Source: a bacterium BMS3Bbin10 (GTDB lineage: Bacteria; Pseudomonadota; Alphaproteobacteria; Rhizobiales; Methyloligellaceae). From it: a DNA stretch of 54,921 nucleotides. Below, in pieces: positions 16,030 to 25,581 of this stretch. The stretch covers positions 1-54,921 of the forward strand of contig BDTT01000023.1 in the NCBI GenBank assembly GCA_002897995.1, read 5' to 3'. The notes beneath the pieces were generated by a model that worked only from the letters and a program-made list of their open reading frames with translations, searched no databases and was not told where the DNA came from. The translations under genes were made by a program, and so were the position numbers. Each line of letters begins with the position of its first letter. Within the stretch, counting starts at the first letter, position 1.

Positions 16030-16354
16030 TATGTACACATACTCGCACAACGGATTTTTGTTTATTTTGGTTTACAGAAGGTTAACACCGGCGCATCGCA
16101 TTAAGATTTGTCCTCCGCGGCGTTCACCGGCCTGACGAAAAGGCTTCTGGAACAAACAGATAGCGGGTAAGAAACATGAACGCCGGTTAGGCAAGATTAA
16201 CATCCCCGAGGGAGGGGTTTATCGCGGGGGCCGCGGTTGGAGATTCGGGGGGAGGCGATATCCGCCTGTGACCCGAAGCGGAATTTGATGGCTGGCGGTC
16301 AGGTTTGTAATTTGCCAGAATTGATCCAGCTACCGCATTTGGAAAGACAGCCGG
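16030..16354. other. Divergent intergenic region between minC and pcm
   Basis: 325 bases. The minC side is AT-rich (around 16050-16085, tttttgtttattttgg) and likely carries that promoter. A short stem, AGGCG-atatc-CGCCT, sits near 16252-16266 on the pcm side. I see no defined operator and no coding frame. Confidence 0.5.
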
Positions 16355-17089
16355 ATGATGAAGGAACTGGCTCTGCTTGCGTTTGCCGGTATCGCTTTCG
16401 CTTCTGAAGCGGCGGCGGAAGACGCAAAATATGTCCGCGAACGGGCGGCAATGGTGGAAACCATCCAGGCCTACGCGCAAATTGACATCGGCTTTTCGGG
16501 GAGCGAAGGCATATCGGCCGACGTTCTGGAAGCCATGAGGCAGACCAAGCGCCATCTCTTTGTTCCTGAGCGTTACCGGTCCCTGGCTTACGCCGACCGG
16601 CCCCTCCCCATCGGCCATGACCAGACGATTTCCCAACCCTTCATCGTTGCCCAGATGACCGACCTGGCCGAAGTCAGGTCCGGCCACACCGTTCTGGAAA
16701 TCGGCACCGGCTCAGGTTACCAGGCGGCCATACTTGCAAGATTGGTGCGCAAGGTCTGCACCATCGAGATTATCCGCCCGCTCGGCGAAACGGCCGCGAA
16801 ACTGCTCGAAGACCTCGGCTATCGGAATGTGAGCGTGCGAATTGGCGACGGTTACAAAGGGTGGCCGGAATGCGGTCCCTTCGACGCGGTTATCGTGACG
16901 GCCGCGCTCGGGCATGTTCCGCCGCCACTGATCGAACAGCTCAAGGTCGGCGGCCGGCTCGTTATGCCGGTTGGGTCCGCCGGCGCCACGCAGCGGCTGA
17001 CCGTCATCGAGAAGATTGCGCCCGGCGAGACGAAAACGCGCGTTGTCGGTCTGGTACGCTTCGTACCCTTTACCCGATCCCCGGATTGA
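16355..17089 (+). CDS. pcm: Protein-L-isoaspartate O-methyltransferase with an apparent signal peptide
   Basis: 244 residues. The PCMT core is complete: PLPIGHDQTISQPFIVAQM, the SAM motif VLEIGTGSGYQAA, and GGRLVMPVG. The first 22 residues (MMKELALLAFAGIAFASEAAA, then ED) look like a cleavable Sec signal with an A-x-A site, so the protein may be periplasmic. That is odd, because SAM is cytosolic. Either the leader is not cleaved or used, or the enzyme is exported for another purpose. It is a second PCMT domain in the window, distinct from the fusion at the left edge. It stands alone between minC and a convergent peptidase gene. Confidence 0.92.
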   Translation: MMKELALLAFAGIAFASEAAAEDAKYVRERAAMVETIQAYAQIDIGFSGSEGISADVLEAMRQTKRHLFVPERYRSLAYADRPLPIGHDQTISQPFIVAQMTDLAEVRSGHTVLEIGTGSGYQAAILARLVRKVCTIEIIRPLGETAAKLLEDLGYRNVSVRIGDGYKGWPECGPFDAVIVTAALGHVPPPLIEQLKVGGRLVMPVGSAGATQRLTVIEKIAPGETKTRVVGLVRFVPFTRSPD

Positions 17090-17153
17090 CCGCCGATACG
17101 CGCGTTGCGCTTGAGAGCCGGGGCGTCTTGAACCGGCGCCGCCGAAGCGGAAG

Positions 17154-18272
17154 CTATTGCAGCGTCTCGAAAAGCCGCCGCATGAGCGTCATCCGCGGCA
17201 CCAGAGACGAGATAAGCAGATGTTCGTGAAGGGTATGCGCGCCTTCGCCGTCTACACCCAGTCCATCAAGCACGGGCAGTCTGTCGGCCAGGAAATTGCC
17301 GTCGCTGCCGCCGCCGGTGTAACTGTCCACGAGCTCGAATCCGATTTCCCGCGCCAGGCCTTTCGCGTGCGAGAAAAGCTCCTCGATGGCGGGCGTCTTC
17401 TCGAATGGCGGCCGGCTGAGGCCGCCTTCCACCGTGAAGGCGACGTCTGGATCGAAGGATTGGAGGCCCTTCACCCAGGCGATCATTTCTTCGCCGACTT
17501 CGCGGTTCCGGAAACGGAAATCCAGTGATGCGCGGCAATGCTCCGGGATCACGTTTTCCGCCGTGCCCCCTTCGATTTTTCCCACATTGACCGTGAAATT
17601 GCGGTCATAGTCGGTCTTGCTTTCGATCTCGACGATCTGCTTCGCCATCTCCAGGATTGCGCTTCGCCCGTCCTTGTGCCGGGCGCCGGAATGAGAGGGC
17701 CTGCCGTGAGTGGTCATCACAAAGCGGGCCGAGCCCTGCCGCCCGGTGACGATCTTGCCGCCATCGCGCGCCGGCTCGGTCACGAGCACATATTTGGCGT
17801 TTTCGCCGGCCGCCTCGATATGCCTGCGCGACGTTGTGCTGCCAACCTCTTCATCCGAGACGAAGAGAAAACGGATCGGAAGGGGCGTCGTCTTGCCTTC
17901 CTCGACCAGCGTGCGGTAGGCGGTCAGTCCAAGAACCGCGCCGCCTTTCATGTCGTAGATGCCGGGGCCATAGGCCTTGTCGCCCTCGACGCGGTACGGC
18001 AGCTCTTCGATGGTGCCCACGGGATGAACCGTGTCGAGATGCGACAGTACCAGAATGCCTTTTTCGTCACCGCCCCAGGGAGAAGAAACCGAAACATGAT
18101 CGGCCCGTCCGCCGGTGCCGGGAATGCGCTGCGTAGCCGTGCCCATCGCTTTGAATTCAGCCGTGACCATGTCCATCATCCGGTTGACCGCACCGGCGTC
18201 CATTGTCGGACTTTCCACCTCTACCCAGGTGCGGATCTCGGACAGGATTTCATCTGCGGACGGCATGGCCAT
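17154..18272 (-). CDS. M20 metallopeptidase, glutamate carboxypeptidase (CPG2)-like
   Basis: 372 residues; AGGAGA lies seven bases before ATG 18272. Zinc-site motifs are in order: HLDTVHP, GPGIYDMKGG (bridging Asp) and DEEVGS (catalytic Glu). A dimerisation domain starting around THGRPSHSGARHKDG follows, and HEHLL closes the active site. CPG2-like enzymes release C-terminal glutamate from N-acylated or folate-type substrates. No signal peptide is present, unlike secreted CPG2. Its stop is 64 bases after the pcm stop (convergent). It follows the peptide-type ABC transporter genes on the same strand by 53 bases, so it probably hydrolyses what that system imports. Confidence 0.9.
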   Translation of the reverse strand: MAMPSADEILSEIRTWVEVESPTMDAGAVNRMMDMVTAEFKAMGTATQRIPGTGGRADHVSVSSPWGGDEKGILVLSHLDTVHPVGTIEELPYRVEGDKAYGPGIYDMKGGAVLGLTAYRTLVEEGKTTPLPIRFLFVSDEEVGSTTSRRHIEAAGENAKYVLVTEPARDGGKIVTGRQGSARFVMTTHGRPSHSGARHKDGRSAILEMAKQIVEIESKTDYDRNFTVNVGKIEGGTAENVIPEHCRASLDFRFRNREVGEEMIAWVKGLQSFDPDVAFTVEGGLSRPPFEKTPAIEELFSHAKGLAREIGFELVDSYTGGGSDGNFLADRLPVLDGLGVDGEGAHTLHEHLLISSLVPRMTLMRRLFETLQ

Positions 18273-18325
18273 ATCAATTTCTCCTTAGCTGATATCTGGT
18301 GAATTTTTTCAAACCCGGACACTCT

Positions 18326-19327
18326 TCACACGCCCCCCCGGTCGTTCAGGTGACACGCGGAAAACCGTCCGGGGGAAATTTCCCTGAGCTGCGGAGCGTC
18401 GCTGCGGCATCTGTCCAGAACGTGGGGGCAGCGCGGATGGAAGTAACATCCGCCGGGCGGATTGATGGGGGAGGGTATTTCCCCTTTCATCGGATGAAAT
18501 GTCCGCTTGCGCTGATCGAGGCGCGGCACTTCCGCGAGCAGCGCCTGGGTATAGGGATGATTGGGGCCGCCGAACAGTTCATCGGTTGGCGCGGTCTCGA
18601 CGAGGCGTCCCAGATACATGATCGCCAGACGGTCGGATATATGCTCCACGACCCCCAGATCGTGGCTGATAAACAGGTAAGTCAGATCAAACTCTTCCCG
18701 CAGGTCCATAAAGAGATTGAGAATCTGCGCCTGGATCGAGACGTCGAGCGCGGCGACCGCTTCATCGCAGACCAGAAAGTCCGGTTTGACGGCGAGCGCG
18801 CGCGCTATGCCGATACGCTGCCTTTGCCCGCCGGAAAACTGATGCGGATAGCGGCGTCTGAAATCCGGGTCCAGTCCCACCTTCTGCAGCATCTCGTCGA
18901 CATAGTCGTCCTGTTCCGCCCGGGCGACGATGCCGTGCACGAGCGGCGCTTCCCCGATAATCCCGGCAACGCGCTGGCGCGGATTGAGGGACGCGAAGGG
19001 ATCCTGAAAGATCATCTGCACCGCGAGCTGGGCGCGCCCGGCGTCCTCGCCGGTCAACTTGGCGACGTCGGCGCCCTTGTAGAATACGCGTCCGGCCGTC
19101 GGCTCCAATATACCCGCGATCATGCGCCCGATGGTGGATTTGCCGCAGCCGGATTCGCCAACGAGGCCAACAACCTCTCCCTTGTTCACGACGAGGTCCA
19201 CCTCGTTCACCGCATGCACCACCCGCTCCGGGGCGCTGGCGCCGAGCAGGGCGGCCATCTTGCCGGCAAGGTCCTGCTTCTGAACGAATTTTTTGGTAAG
19301 CGCGTCGGTCTCGATCATGGCGGTCAT
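18326..19327 (-). CDS. Dipeptide/oligopeptide-type ABC transporter ATP-binding protein (DppF/OppF-like)
   Basis: 333 residues from ATG 19327, which overlaps the TGA of the preceding ATPase gene (ATGA). Walker [10 protein letters not shown], signature [15 protein letters not shown] and Walker [13 protein letters not shown] are intact. The C-terminal oligopeptide-transporter extension with its Cys set ([19 protein letters not shown]) can hold an Fe-S cluster in Dpp/Opp ATPases. It forms a heterodimer with the neighbouring ATPase to power import through the two permeases. Confidence 0.95.
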   Translation of the reverse strand: MTAMIETDALTKKFVQKQDLAGKMAALLGASAPERVVHAVNEVDLVVNKGEVVGLVGESGCGKSTIGRMIAGILEPTAGRVFYKGADVAKLTGEDAGRAQLAVQMIFQDPFASLNPRQRVAGIIGEAPLVHGIVARAEQDDYVDEMLQKVGLDPDFRRRYPHQFSGGQRQRIGIARALAVKPDFLVCDEAVAALDVSIQAQILNLFMDLREEFDLTYLFISHDLGVVEHISDRLAIMYLGRLVETAPTDELFGGPNHPYTQALLAEVPRLDQRKRTFHPMKGEIPSPINPPGGCYFHPRCPHVLDRCRSDAPQLREISPGRFSACHLNDRGGV

Positions 19328-20310
19328 GGGGCCGGCCCCCGGCTCACCGGATGAAAGCATCGCAGCGATCTGTCTTTGGCGGGATGCGTCACCTCGGGTT
19401 CTTCGAGACAGGTGTCATCGTTAAACTTGCAGCGCGTGCGAAAGGCGCACCCCTCCGGCAGGTTGAGAAGCGAAGGCGTCGAGCCCGGAATTTGGGCAAG
19501 GCGCTTGCCGCGGCGGTTGTGGCTGGGAACCGATCCGATCAAGCCGGCGGTGTAGGGATGCAGCGGCCGGTCGATGACATTGTCCGCGCCTCCTTCTTCA
19601 ACAATCCTGCCGGCATACATGACGCAGATGCGGTCCGCGAGCCCGGCCACCACCGCCAGATCGTGGGTGATCCAAAGAAGCGCCGTGCCGGTCTTGCGGC
19701 ACAGCGTTTGAGCCTCGTAGATGATCTGAGCCTGTATTGTCACATCGAGCGCCGTGGTGGGCTCGTCGGCGATGATCAGATTCGGCTTGTTCAGAAAGGC
19801 GATGGCGATCGCCACGCGCTGGCGCATGCCCCCCGAAAGCTCGTGGGGGTAACATTTGAGGCGCTCTTCGGGCGAAGGGATGCCGACCTGTCCAAGGGCA
19901 TCGCGCGATTGTTCCCAGGCGGTGCGTGCATCGGTGTCCGAGTGGGCCGTGATTGCTTCGACAAGCTGGGTATCGATACGCAGGACCGGATTCAGGGTCA
20001 TGGTCGGGTCCTGGAAGATCATGGCGATCCGGTTGCCCCGAATGTGCCGCAGGCGCTCTTCGCTCGCGCCAATGAGTTCCTCGCCCTTGTAGCGGATCGA
20101 CCCCGACACAATGCGGCCCGGCTGATCGATCAAACCGACGATCGAGAACCCGGTCACCGTTTTTCCGGAACCCGATTCTCCCACCAGTCCGAGGACCTCG
20201 CCCGCGCCGATCTCGAAACTGACTTTATCGACGGCTTTGACCACACCGCTTTTCGTAAAAAAATAGGTGCACAAATCCTCGACCGCGAGGGTGGGTTTCG
20301 GCGCGCTCAA
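19324..20310 (-). CDS. Dipeptide/oligopeptide-type ABC transporter ATP-binding protein (DppD/OppD-like)
   Basis: 328 residues. The TTG start at 20310 overlaps the upstream permease stop, so it is translationally coupled. Walker [10 protein letters not shown] (final S/T replaced by Val after T), signature [15 protein letters not shown], Walker [13 protein letters not shown], and the C-terminal Cys cluster [14 protein letters not shown] are visible. It is the first of the two ATPases of the importer and is expressed as one unit with its neighbours. Confidence 0.95.
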   Translation of the reverse strand: MSAPKPTLAVEDLCTYFFTKSGVVKAVDKVSFEIGAGEVLGLVGESGSGKTVTGFSIVGLIDQPGRIVSGSIRYKGEELIGASEERLRHIRGNRIAMIFQDPTMTLNPVLRIDTQLVEAITAHSDTDARTAWEQSRDALGQVGIPSPEERLKCYPHELSGGMRQRVAIAIAFLNKPNLIIADEPTTALDVTIQAQIIYEAQTLCRKTGTALLWITHDLAVVAGLADRICVMYAGRIVEEGGADNVIDRPLHPYTAGLIGSVPSHNRRGKRLAQIPGSTPSLLNLPEGCAFRTRCKFNDDTCLEEPEVTHPAKDRSLRCFHPVSRGPAP

Positions 20311-21236
20311 CGCTGCAGCCTCGGATTAAGCACGTCGCGCAGCTGGTCGCCGACGAGATTGATGGAAACGATCGTTACGAGCAGCGCAATGCCCGGGAAA
20401 AAGCTGATCCAGTATCTTCCGCTCAGCATGTATTCGAAGCCGTTGGAGATGAGCAGCCCGAGAGACGGCTCGGTCTGCGGCAGGCCCACCCCGAGGAAGG
20501 AGAGTGTCGCCTCAAGCGCAATGGCATGGGCCGTCTGCACGGTCCCGACGACGATCAGCGGCGCCAGGCAGTTGGGCAGGATGTGCCTGAACAGGATGCG
20601 CTTGTGGCTGAGGCCGAGGCAGTTCGCCGCCTCGACATATTCCTTGGAACGCTCCACGAGAGCGGAACTGCGCACGGTCCGCGCATAGTAGGCCCACTGC
20701 ACCGTCACCAGCGCGATCATGATCTTGTCGACCCCCTTGCCGAACACGGCAAGAAGCATCAACGCGATCAGTATCGCGGGAAATGAAAGCTGGATATCGA
20801 CGACCCGCATGATGAAGGCCTCTGTCCGTCCACCCAGATAGGCGGCGGCAAGGCCGACCGTCGAGCCGATCGCCAGCGCAATAACGCCGCTCATGGCGCC
20901 GACCGAGAGAGAGATTCTCAGGCCGTAGAGAATGGCGCTGAAGAGATCGCGCCCGGCCCCATCGGAGCCAAGCAGGAATATGTATCCCTGAAAACTCCTC
21001 GATCCCGGCGGCTGCCGGGATTCCATGATGTCGACCTGGCCGAGATCATATGGGTTCTGAGGCGCGATCAGGGGTGCAAAAACCGCGATCAGGATGATCA
21101 GGCAAAGAACCGCCAGCGCCGCGGTGGCGACCCAGCTGTCGGTAAAATCGGAGCGAAACCGCATGAACGGCGTTTCGACGCCCGCCGCGGCCGGCTTCCT
21201 GACGATCAGGGCGGCTTTGTCTTCGGTGACGCTCAT
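20307..21236 (-). CDS. Dipeptide-type ABC transporter permease (DppC/OppC-like)
   Basis: 309 residues from ATG 21236, overlapping the previous gene's TGA (ATGA). An N-terminal cytosolic stretch and first span (AVLCLIILIAVFAPLIAP) precede the DppC N-domain. Five more spans and the EAA coupling loop (YVEAANCLGLSHKRILFRHILPN) follow. It forms the channel with the DppB-like subunit. An upstream extension of the frame exists but lies within the preceding gene and is discarded. Confidence 0.94.
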   Translation of the reverse strand: MSVTEDKAALIVRKPAAAGVETPFMRFRSDFTDSWVATAALAVLCLIILIAVFAPLIAPQNPYDLGQVDIMESRQPPGSRSFQGYIFLLGSDGAGRDLFSAILYGLRISLSVGAMSGVIALAIGSTVGLAAAYLGGRTEAFIMRVVDIQLSFPAILIALMLLAVFGKGVDKIMIALVTVQWAYYARTVRSSALVERSKEYVEAANCLGLSHKRILFRHILPNCLAPLIVVGTVQTAHAIALEATLSFLGVGLPQTEPSLGLLISNGFEYMLSGRYWISFFPGIALLVTIVSINLVGDQLRDVLNPRLQR

Positions 21237-22210
21237 GCCTTGCGATCCCCCAGCCGGACGCGCGGATCCAGCACCGAATACATGATATCGACGATCAAAT
21301 TGAGGACCACGAATATCAGAACGATAATAATGAGATAGGCGACGATCACCGGCCGGTCGAGCTGCTGAATGGAATCGATCAGCAGTTTGCCCATTCCCGG
21401 CCATGCAAAGATCGTTTCGGTGACGACGGAGAACGCAATCAGACCGCCGAATTCCAGACCCAGAACCGTGATGACCGGTATCAGGATGTTTTTCAGCAAA
21501 TGCACGAATATGATTCGCGACTGTCTAAGCCCCTTGGCCCGCGCGAATTTGATGTAGTCCTGAAGGACCGCTTCGCGCGTTCCCGCACGCGTCAGACGGA
21601 TCACAAGCGATATTTTCAGCAGCGCCAGATTGAGCGCCGGCATCACCATATGCGAGAGCCCGTTCATCGTGAACAGGCTCGACGTCACCCCCAGAAACGT
21701 CGCCTCATCGCCGCGCCCCGTCGAGGGCAGCCAGCCCAGCATGACGGCAAACACCATGATCATCATCAGCCCGACCCAGAATGTGGGAAGCGAAAAGCCG
21801 AGGATCGACGTGGCCATGGTTATCCGCGAAAAAGGCGAGTGCGGCCTGAGGCCGGCATAAAGGCCAAGCGGAATACCCAGCACGATGGCCATGAAAAGGG
21901 CGGCCAGCGCCAGCTCCATCGTCGCCGGCATGCGCTGCAAAATGAGCTGAAGCGCGGGCTCGCCGAAAATAAAGGATTTGCCCAGATTTCCCGAAAAGGC
22001 GTTTTTCAGAAAGAACAGATATTGCTCGCCGATCGGCTTGTCCAGACCAAGCGCGCGTATGGCGATTTCGATATCTTCCTGGTCAGCTTCCGGGTTGATC
22101 AGCATATCGACCGGATCGCCGACAATGTTGACGCCGAAGAAGACAATTACCGACATCACGAGCACGACAATCGCGCTCTGCATCAGCCTGCGGATTGCAA
22201 ATGCAGTCAT
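21233..22210 (-). CDS. Dipeptide-type ABC transporter permease (DppB/OppB-like)
   Basis: 325 residues, six membrane spans. The first span is MQSAIVVLVMSVIVFFGV, and the EAA loop is YIKFARAKGLRQSRIIFVHLLKN. Start ATG 22210 lies 65 bases after the substrate-binding-protein stop, with a strong stem-loop in between. The order SBP-B-C-D-F is that of classical dpp/opp operons. Confidence 0.94.
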   Translation of the reverse strand: MTAFAIRRLMQSAIVVLVMSVIVFFGVNIVGDPVDMLINPEADQEDIEIAIRALGLDKPIGEQYLFFLKNAFSGNLGKSFIFGEPALQLILQRMPATMELALAALFMAIVLGIPLGLYAGLRPHSPFSRITMATSILGFSLPTFWVGLMMIMVFAVMLGWLPSTGRGDEATFLGVTSSLFTMNGLSHMVMPALNLALLKISLVIRLTRAGTREAVLQDYIKFARAKGLRQSRIIFVHLLKNILIPVITVLGLEFGGLIAFSVVTETIFAWPGMGKLLIDSIQQLDRPVIVAYLIIIVLIFVVLNLIVDIMYSVLDPRVRLGDRKA

Positions 22211-22228
22211 GGGCGCCCGCCAAACCTG

Positions 22229-22257
22229 ACGGGCCGGCCGTTAATTGGCCGGCCCGT
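22229..22257 (-). promoter_or_regulatory. Stem-loop between the substrate-binding-protein and permease genes
   Basis: An 11-bp perfect GC stem (ACGGGCCGGCC / GGCCGGCCCGT) around GTTAATT. Neither strand has a following T run. In SBP-first operons such a hairpin usually stabilises or partly terminates the message, so that binding protein is made in excess of the membrane subunits. That role is inferred from position. Confidence 0.75.
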
Positions 22258-22275
22258 GCTGGGTCCTGTGTCCGG

Positions 22276-23859
22276 TTATTCGCTGACCACGTCCATGGCC
22301 ACGGTCGCTTCGTCCGTGCGGGCGCGATACTTCAGGCCCTTGCGTGTGGCCCAGGTGTTGACCTGATAATGCAGCGGAATGATCGCCACGTCCCCGATGG
22401 CGATTTCCGTGGCCTTGGCGAGCAAATCCTGGCGTTTGGCGTCGTCCACGGTCGCCAGCGCATCCTCGATCAGCTTGTCGACTTGGCTGTTGGAGTAGCG
22501 GCCGCGATTGGACGCGCCGAACCCGCGGGATTTGTCATATGTGTGGATCAGGGATTTCAGCGGTGACGAGGCTTCGCCGGAACCCGCGCCCCAGCCGACT
22601 AGGATAAAGCTGAATTCAGGCGTCTTGTCCGGCCCGCCGCGAGAAGCGCGCTTGAAATAGACCGAGCGCGGCATCGTCACGACCTCGGTCTTGATGCCGA
22701 TCCGCGTCAGCATCTGGGCAATCGCCTCGACGATCTTGGCATCGTTGATATAGCGGTCGTTGGGGCCGTGAATCGTCAGCTTGAATCCGTCCGGAACGCC
22801 CGCTTCGGCCAGCAGTTTCTTGGCGCCTTCGGGATCATAGGCGACCGGCTTCAGATTAGGCGAAACGCCGAAGAACCCTTCGGGCAGGAGCTGGCCGGCC
22901 TTGATGGCGATCCCTTCCATGACCCGATCCACGATGGCGTCGCGGTTAATCGCCTTTGAGATCGCGCGGCGCACGCGAACATCCTTCAGCGGGTTCTTGA
23001 TGTCGCCGCCGTCTTTGGCTTTCACGAAAGGCGAGTTGTCGCGCTGATGATCCAGATGCAGATAGATCACGCGGTTCGAAACCCCCTGGCTCAAAGAGAG
23101 CTTGGGTTCTTTCTTGAGACGTTCGATGTCGATCGTCGGAACCTGGGCAATCATGTCGACATCGCCCGCCAGCATGGCGGCGACACGGGACGGCGGTGAT
23201 TTGATCGGCTTGAGCGTAACCGTGTCCCACTCCGGCTTTTTGCCCCAATAGTCTTCGTTGCGGACAAACACAAAGCGGTCGCCCGGCACATATTCCTTGA
23301 ACTTGAAAGGACCGGTGCCGATGGCGGCCTTGCCCGAGTTATAGTCCTCGGTCTTCGCGGTCGCCCCGTATTTCTTCGATACGATCGAGAAAGTCGATAT
23401 GTCGTTCGGCATCAGCGGGTAAGGCTTCGCCGTCTTGATATGCACGGTGAAATCGTCGACCTTTACCGCCGTTTTGCCTTTGATATAGGTGCCGAAACCC
23501 GACGGGCTGTTGGGAACGCTTACCGCCCGGCCGAACGTGAAGACCACATCGTCCGCGGTGAAGGGAGAACCGTCATGCCATTTGACGCCCTTCCTCAGTT
23601 TGAATTCCCAGGTGGTGTCATCGACGGCCTTCCACGATTCCGCGAGGCCGGGGACGAGTTTCTGATTTGAATCGGTGTGCACCAGCCGGTCGAATATATG
23701 ACGGGCCAGCGCATTATTCGGCGACAGATTGTGGAAATGCGGGTCAATCGACGTCGGCTCGGACGCCAGGCCGATCTTAATGCTCTTGGCGAAGGCGCCC
23801 GTGGAAAAGGCAACCATCGCGGCAACCGCCACCGCCAAAACTATCCTGAAACGTGACAT
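22276..23859 (-). CDS. ABC transporter substrate-binding protein, family 5 (DppA-like)
   Basis: 527 residues. A Sec signal peptide (residues 1-24; VAVAAMVAFSTGAFA, then KS) is followed by a family-5 solute-binding fold (LVPGLAESWKAVDDTTWEFKLRKG; WHDGSPFTADDVVFTF). GGAGG lies ten bases before ATG 23859. No lipobox Cys is present, so it is probably a free periplasmic protein. It binds the transported ligand; dipeptide-type proteins also take nickel, haem, glutathione or opines, so the ligand is open. The adjacent M20 carboxypeptidase suggests a glutamate-containing amide or peptide. Confidence 0.94.
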   Translation of the reverse strand: MSRFRIVLAVAVAAMVAFSTGAFAKSIKIGLASEPTSIDPHFHNLSPNNALARHIFDRLVHTDSNQKLVPGLAESWKAVDDTTWEFKLRKGVKWHDGSPFTADDVVFTFGRAVSVPNSPSGFGTYIKGKTAVKVDDFTVHIKTAKPYPLMPNDISTFSIVSKKYGATAKTEDYNSGKAAIGTGPFKFKEYVPGDRFVFVRNEDYWGKKPEWDTVTLKPIKSPPSRVAAMLAGDVDMIAQVPTIDIERLKKEPKLSLSQGVSNRVIYLHLDHQRDNSPFVKAKDGGDIKNPLKDVRVRRAISKAINRDAIVDRVMEGIAIKAGQLLPEGFFGVSPNLKPVAYDPEGAKKLLAEAGVPDGFKLTIHGPNDRYINDAKIVEAIAQMLTRIGIKTEVVTMPRSVYFKRASRGGPDKTPEFSFILVGWGAGSGEASSPLKSLIHTYDKSRGFGASNRGRYSNSQVDKLIEDALATVDDAKRQDLLAKATEIAIGDVAIIPLHYQVNTWATRKGLKYRARTDEATVAMDVVSE

Positions 23860-24252
23860 ACGCTTTTTTCCTCCCTTGGAAATACGTGTCCATTCGCGAT
23901 CACGGGAGCCGCTGGAACCCAGATGCTTTCCATTGCGACCGCGTCGGCTTTATTCATTTTGCAGCACTGGAAAAGGTATTACAAAACAGGAAGGACCCGA
24001 AGCAAAAACGTTGCGCCGGGGAAGTAGAAACGCATCCAGCCGGCCGGTTGCGCCGCGTTCCCTGAATATCAACAGGTGTCCGGACAGATGAAAACGCCCG
24101 AAGAGGGGCGATCATCTCCAGGGCGGGGCCCCTCCACCGGGCAATGGCGGAACCGCACTTGTACGGTCACCGCGTTTTGGCTAACATTCGTTGCTTCCTG
24201 AGTACCGAGCCGCGTTGCTTTGAGCGCGGTTTCGCATTTGAGGGAGGCAATC
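23860..24252. other. Divergent intergenic region between importer and amidohydrolase
   Basis: 393 bases between two divergent transcription units that may share regulation. It contains a two-part hairpin at 24086-24117: AGATGA pairs with TCATCT outside, and CGCCC with GGGCG inside, around GAAGAG. It lies 136 bases upstream of the amidohydrolase start. No recognised operator or gene is present. Confidence 0.5.
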
Positions 24253-25581
24253 TTGGCGAATGATTCACCGGGCTCCGGGGGGGTGCCGGCTTCGACCGTG
24301 GTCCTGAACGCGGAACTGCGCCAGCTTGCGCTGGAGCTGTTCGACCAGTTTCGGACCATGTCATTCGACGGAGTCGGGATCAGCCGCGAAACCTATGGTC
24401 CCGGCGAAACCGCCGCCATGGAAGTCATTGAGCGCATCGCGGCCCGGCACAACCTTGAAACCGAGTGGGATGCCGCACGCAACCTCATCGTGCGGCTGCG
24501 CGGACGCGAAGGCGAACGCCCGGTCGTGGCGACGGGCTCGCATCTGGACAGCGTGCCGCAGGGGGGCAACTTTGATGGCGCCGCGGGCGTCATTGCCGGA
24601 CTGGTGTCCCTCCTGTCGGCCAGGGCGAACGGGCCTCCCCTTCGAACCATGGAATTGTTTGTCCTGCGCGGAGAGGAAAGTGCCTGGTATGGCGGCCCCT
24701 GCTATTTCGGATCGCGCGCGATCTTCGGCCTGCTCTCGCAAAGCGATCTGGCCAGCCGCCACCGTGTTTCGGGACAGACACTCGCTGACCACATGGTGCA
24801 ATGCGGTGTGGATCTGACGCCCATAAAGGCGGGCCGTCCGCTGATGGACCCGGCCAGGTTTCATTGCTGGATGGAGTTGCACATCGAGCAGGGACCGGTC
24901 CTTATTGCGCGCGAAAAACCTGTCGGCTTTGTTACCGGGATACGCGGCAATGTCCGCCACCGGCGGGTTGTCTGCCGCGGCGAGGCCGCCCATTCGGGAG
25001 CCGTACCGAGATGGTTGCGTCACGATGCGGTGCTTGCCATGGCGGAACTCCTGATGCGCCTCGACGAGCATTGGCGGGTTCTTCTCGAGTGGGGTGAAGA
25101 CCTTGTCGTGACCTCGGGGATCGTCGAGACGAACGCCGACGAACACGCGGTGTCCCGCGTTCCCGGTGAAGTCGCTTTCGCGCTGGAATACCGAAGCCAG
25201 GACGCCAGGACGCTGACATCGTTCGGCGCCCTGGTCCAGTCGGAGTGCGCGCAAATAGCGGCCAAGCGGGGCGTTGAGTTCGATCTGGGAGATGCGGTGC
25301 GCACGGAACCGGCCCGAATGAACCAAAGCCTGGTGAAACTCCTTGAAACGCAAGCCGGAGAGGCCGGCATCTCATGTGAGATCATGCCATCGGGCGCGGG
25401 CCACGACTCGGCCGTTTTCGCGAATGTCGGCGTGCCTTCGACCATGGTTTTTGTCAGAAATGACAAAGGCAGTCACAATCCGCATGAGGCAATGGAGTAT
25501 TCTGACTTTTTTGCCGGCGCCGAAACGCTCTTGCGGGCGCTGTGGAAGGTGGCCAATCAGGCCGGGGAGGTGCAATCATGA
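24253..25581 (+). CDS. M20 amidohydrolase, N-carbamoyl-amino acid hydrolase / allantoate amidohydrolase family
   Basis: 442 residues from TTG 24253, chosen because GAGGGAGG sits six bases upstream. Di-metal site motifs are GSHLDSVPQGGNFDGAAGV, RGEESAWYGG (catalytic Glu region) and HIEQGPVL. The dimerisation insert is followed by PSGAGHDSAVFA. The family hydrolyses carbamoyl or ureido groups (allantoate, N-carbamoyl-beta-alanine, N-carbamoyl-L-amino acids), releasing NH3 and CO2. The exact substrate cannot be fixed. It overlaps the next gene (PyrE-like) by four bases, which hints at pyrimidine or ureide chemistry. It is divergent from the peptide importer. Confidence 0.88.
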   Translation: MANDSPGSGGVPASTVVLNAELRQLALELFDQFRTMSFDGVGISRETYGPGETAAMEVIERIAARHNLETEWDAARNLIVRLRGREGERPVVATGSHLDSVPQGGNFDGAAGVIAGLVSLLSARANGPPLRTMELFVLRGEESAWYGGPCYFGSRAIFGLLSQSDLASRHRVSGQTLADHMVQCGVDLTPIKAGRPLMDPARFHCWMELHIEQGPVLIAREKPVGFVTGIRGNVRHRRVVCRGEAAHSGAVPRWLRHDAVLAMAELLMRLDEHWRVLLEWGEDLVVTSGIVETNADEHAVSRVPGEVAFALEYRSQDARTLTSFGALVQSECAQIAAKRGVEFDLGDAVRTEPARMNQSLVKLLETQAGEAGISCEIMPSGAGHDSAVFANVGVPSTMVFVRNDKGSHNPHEAMEYSDFFAGAETLLRALWKVANQAGEVQS

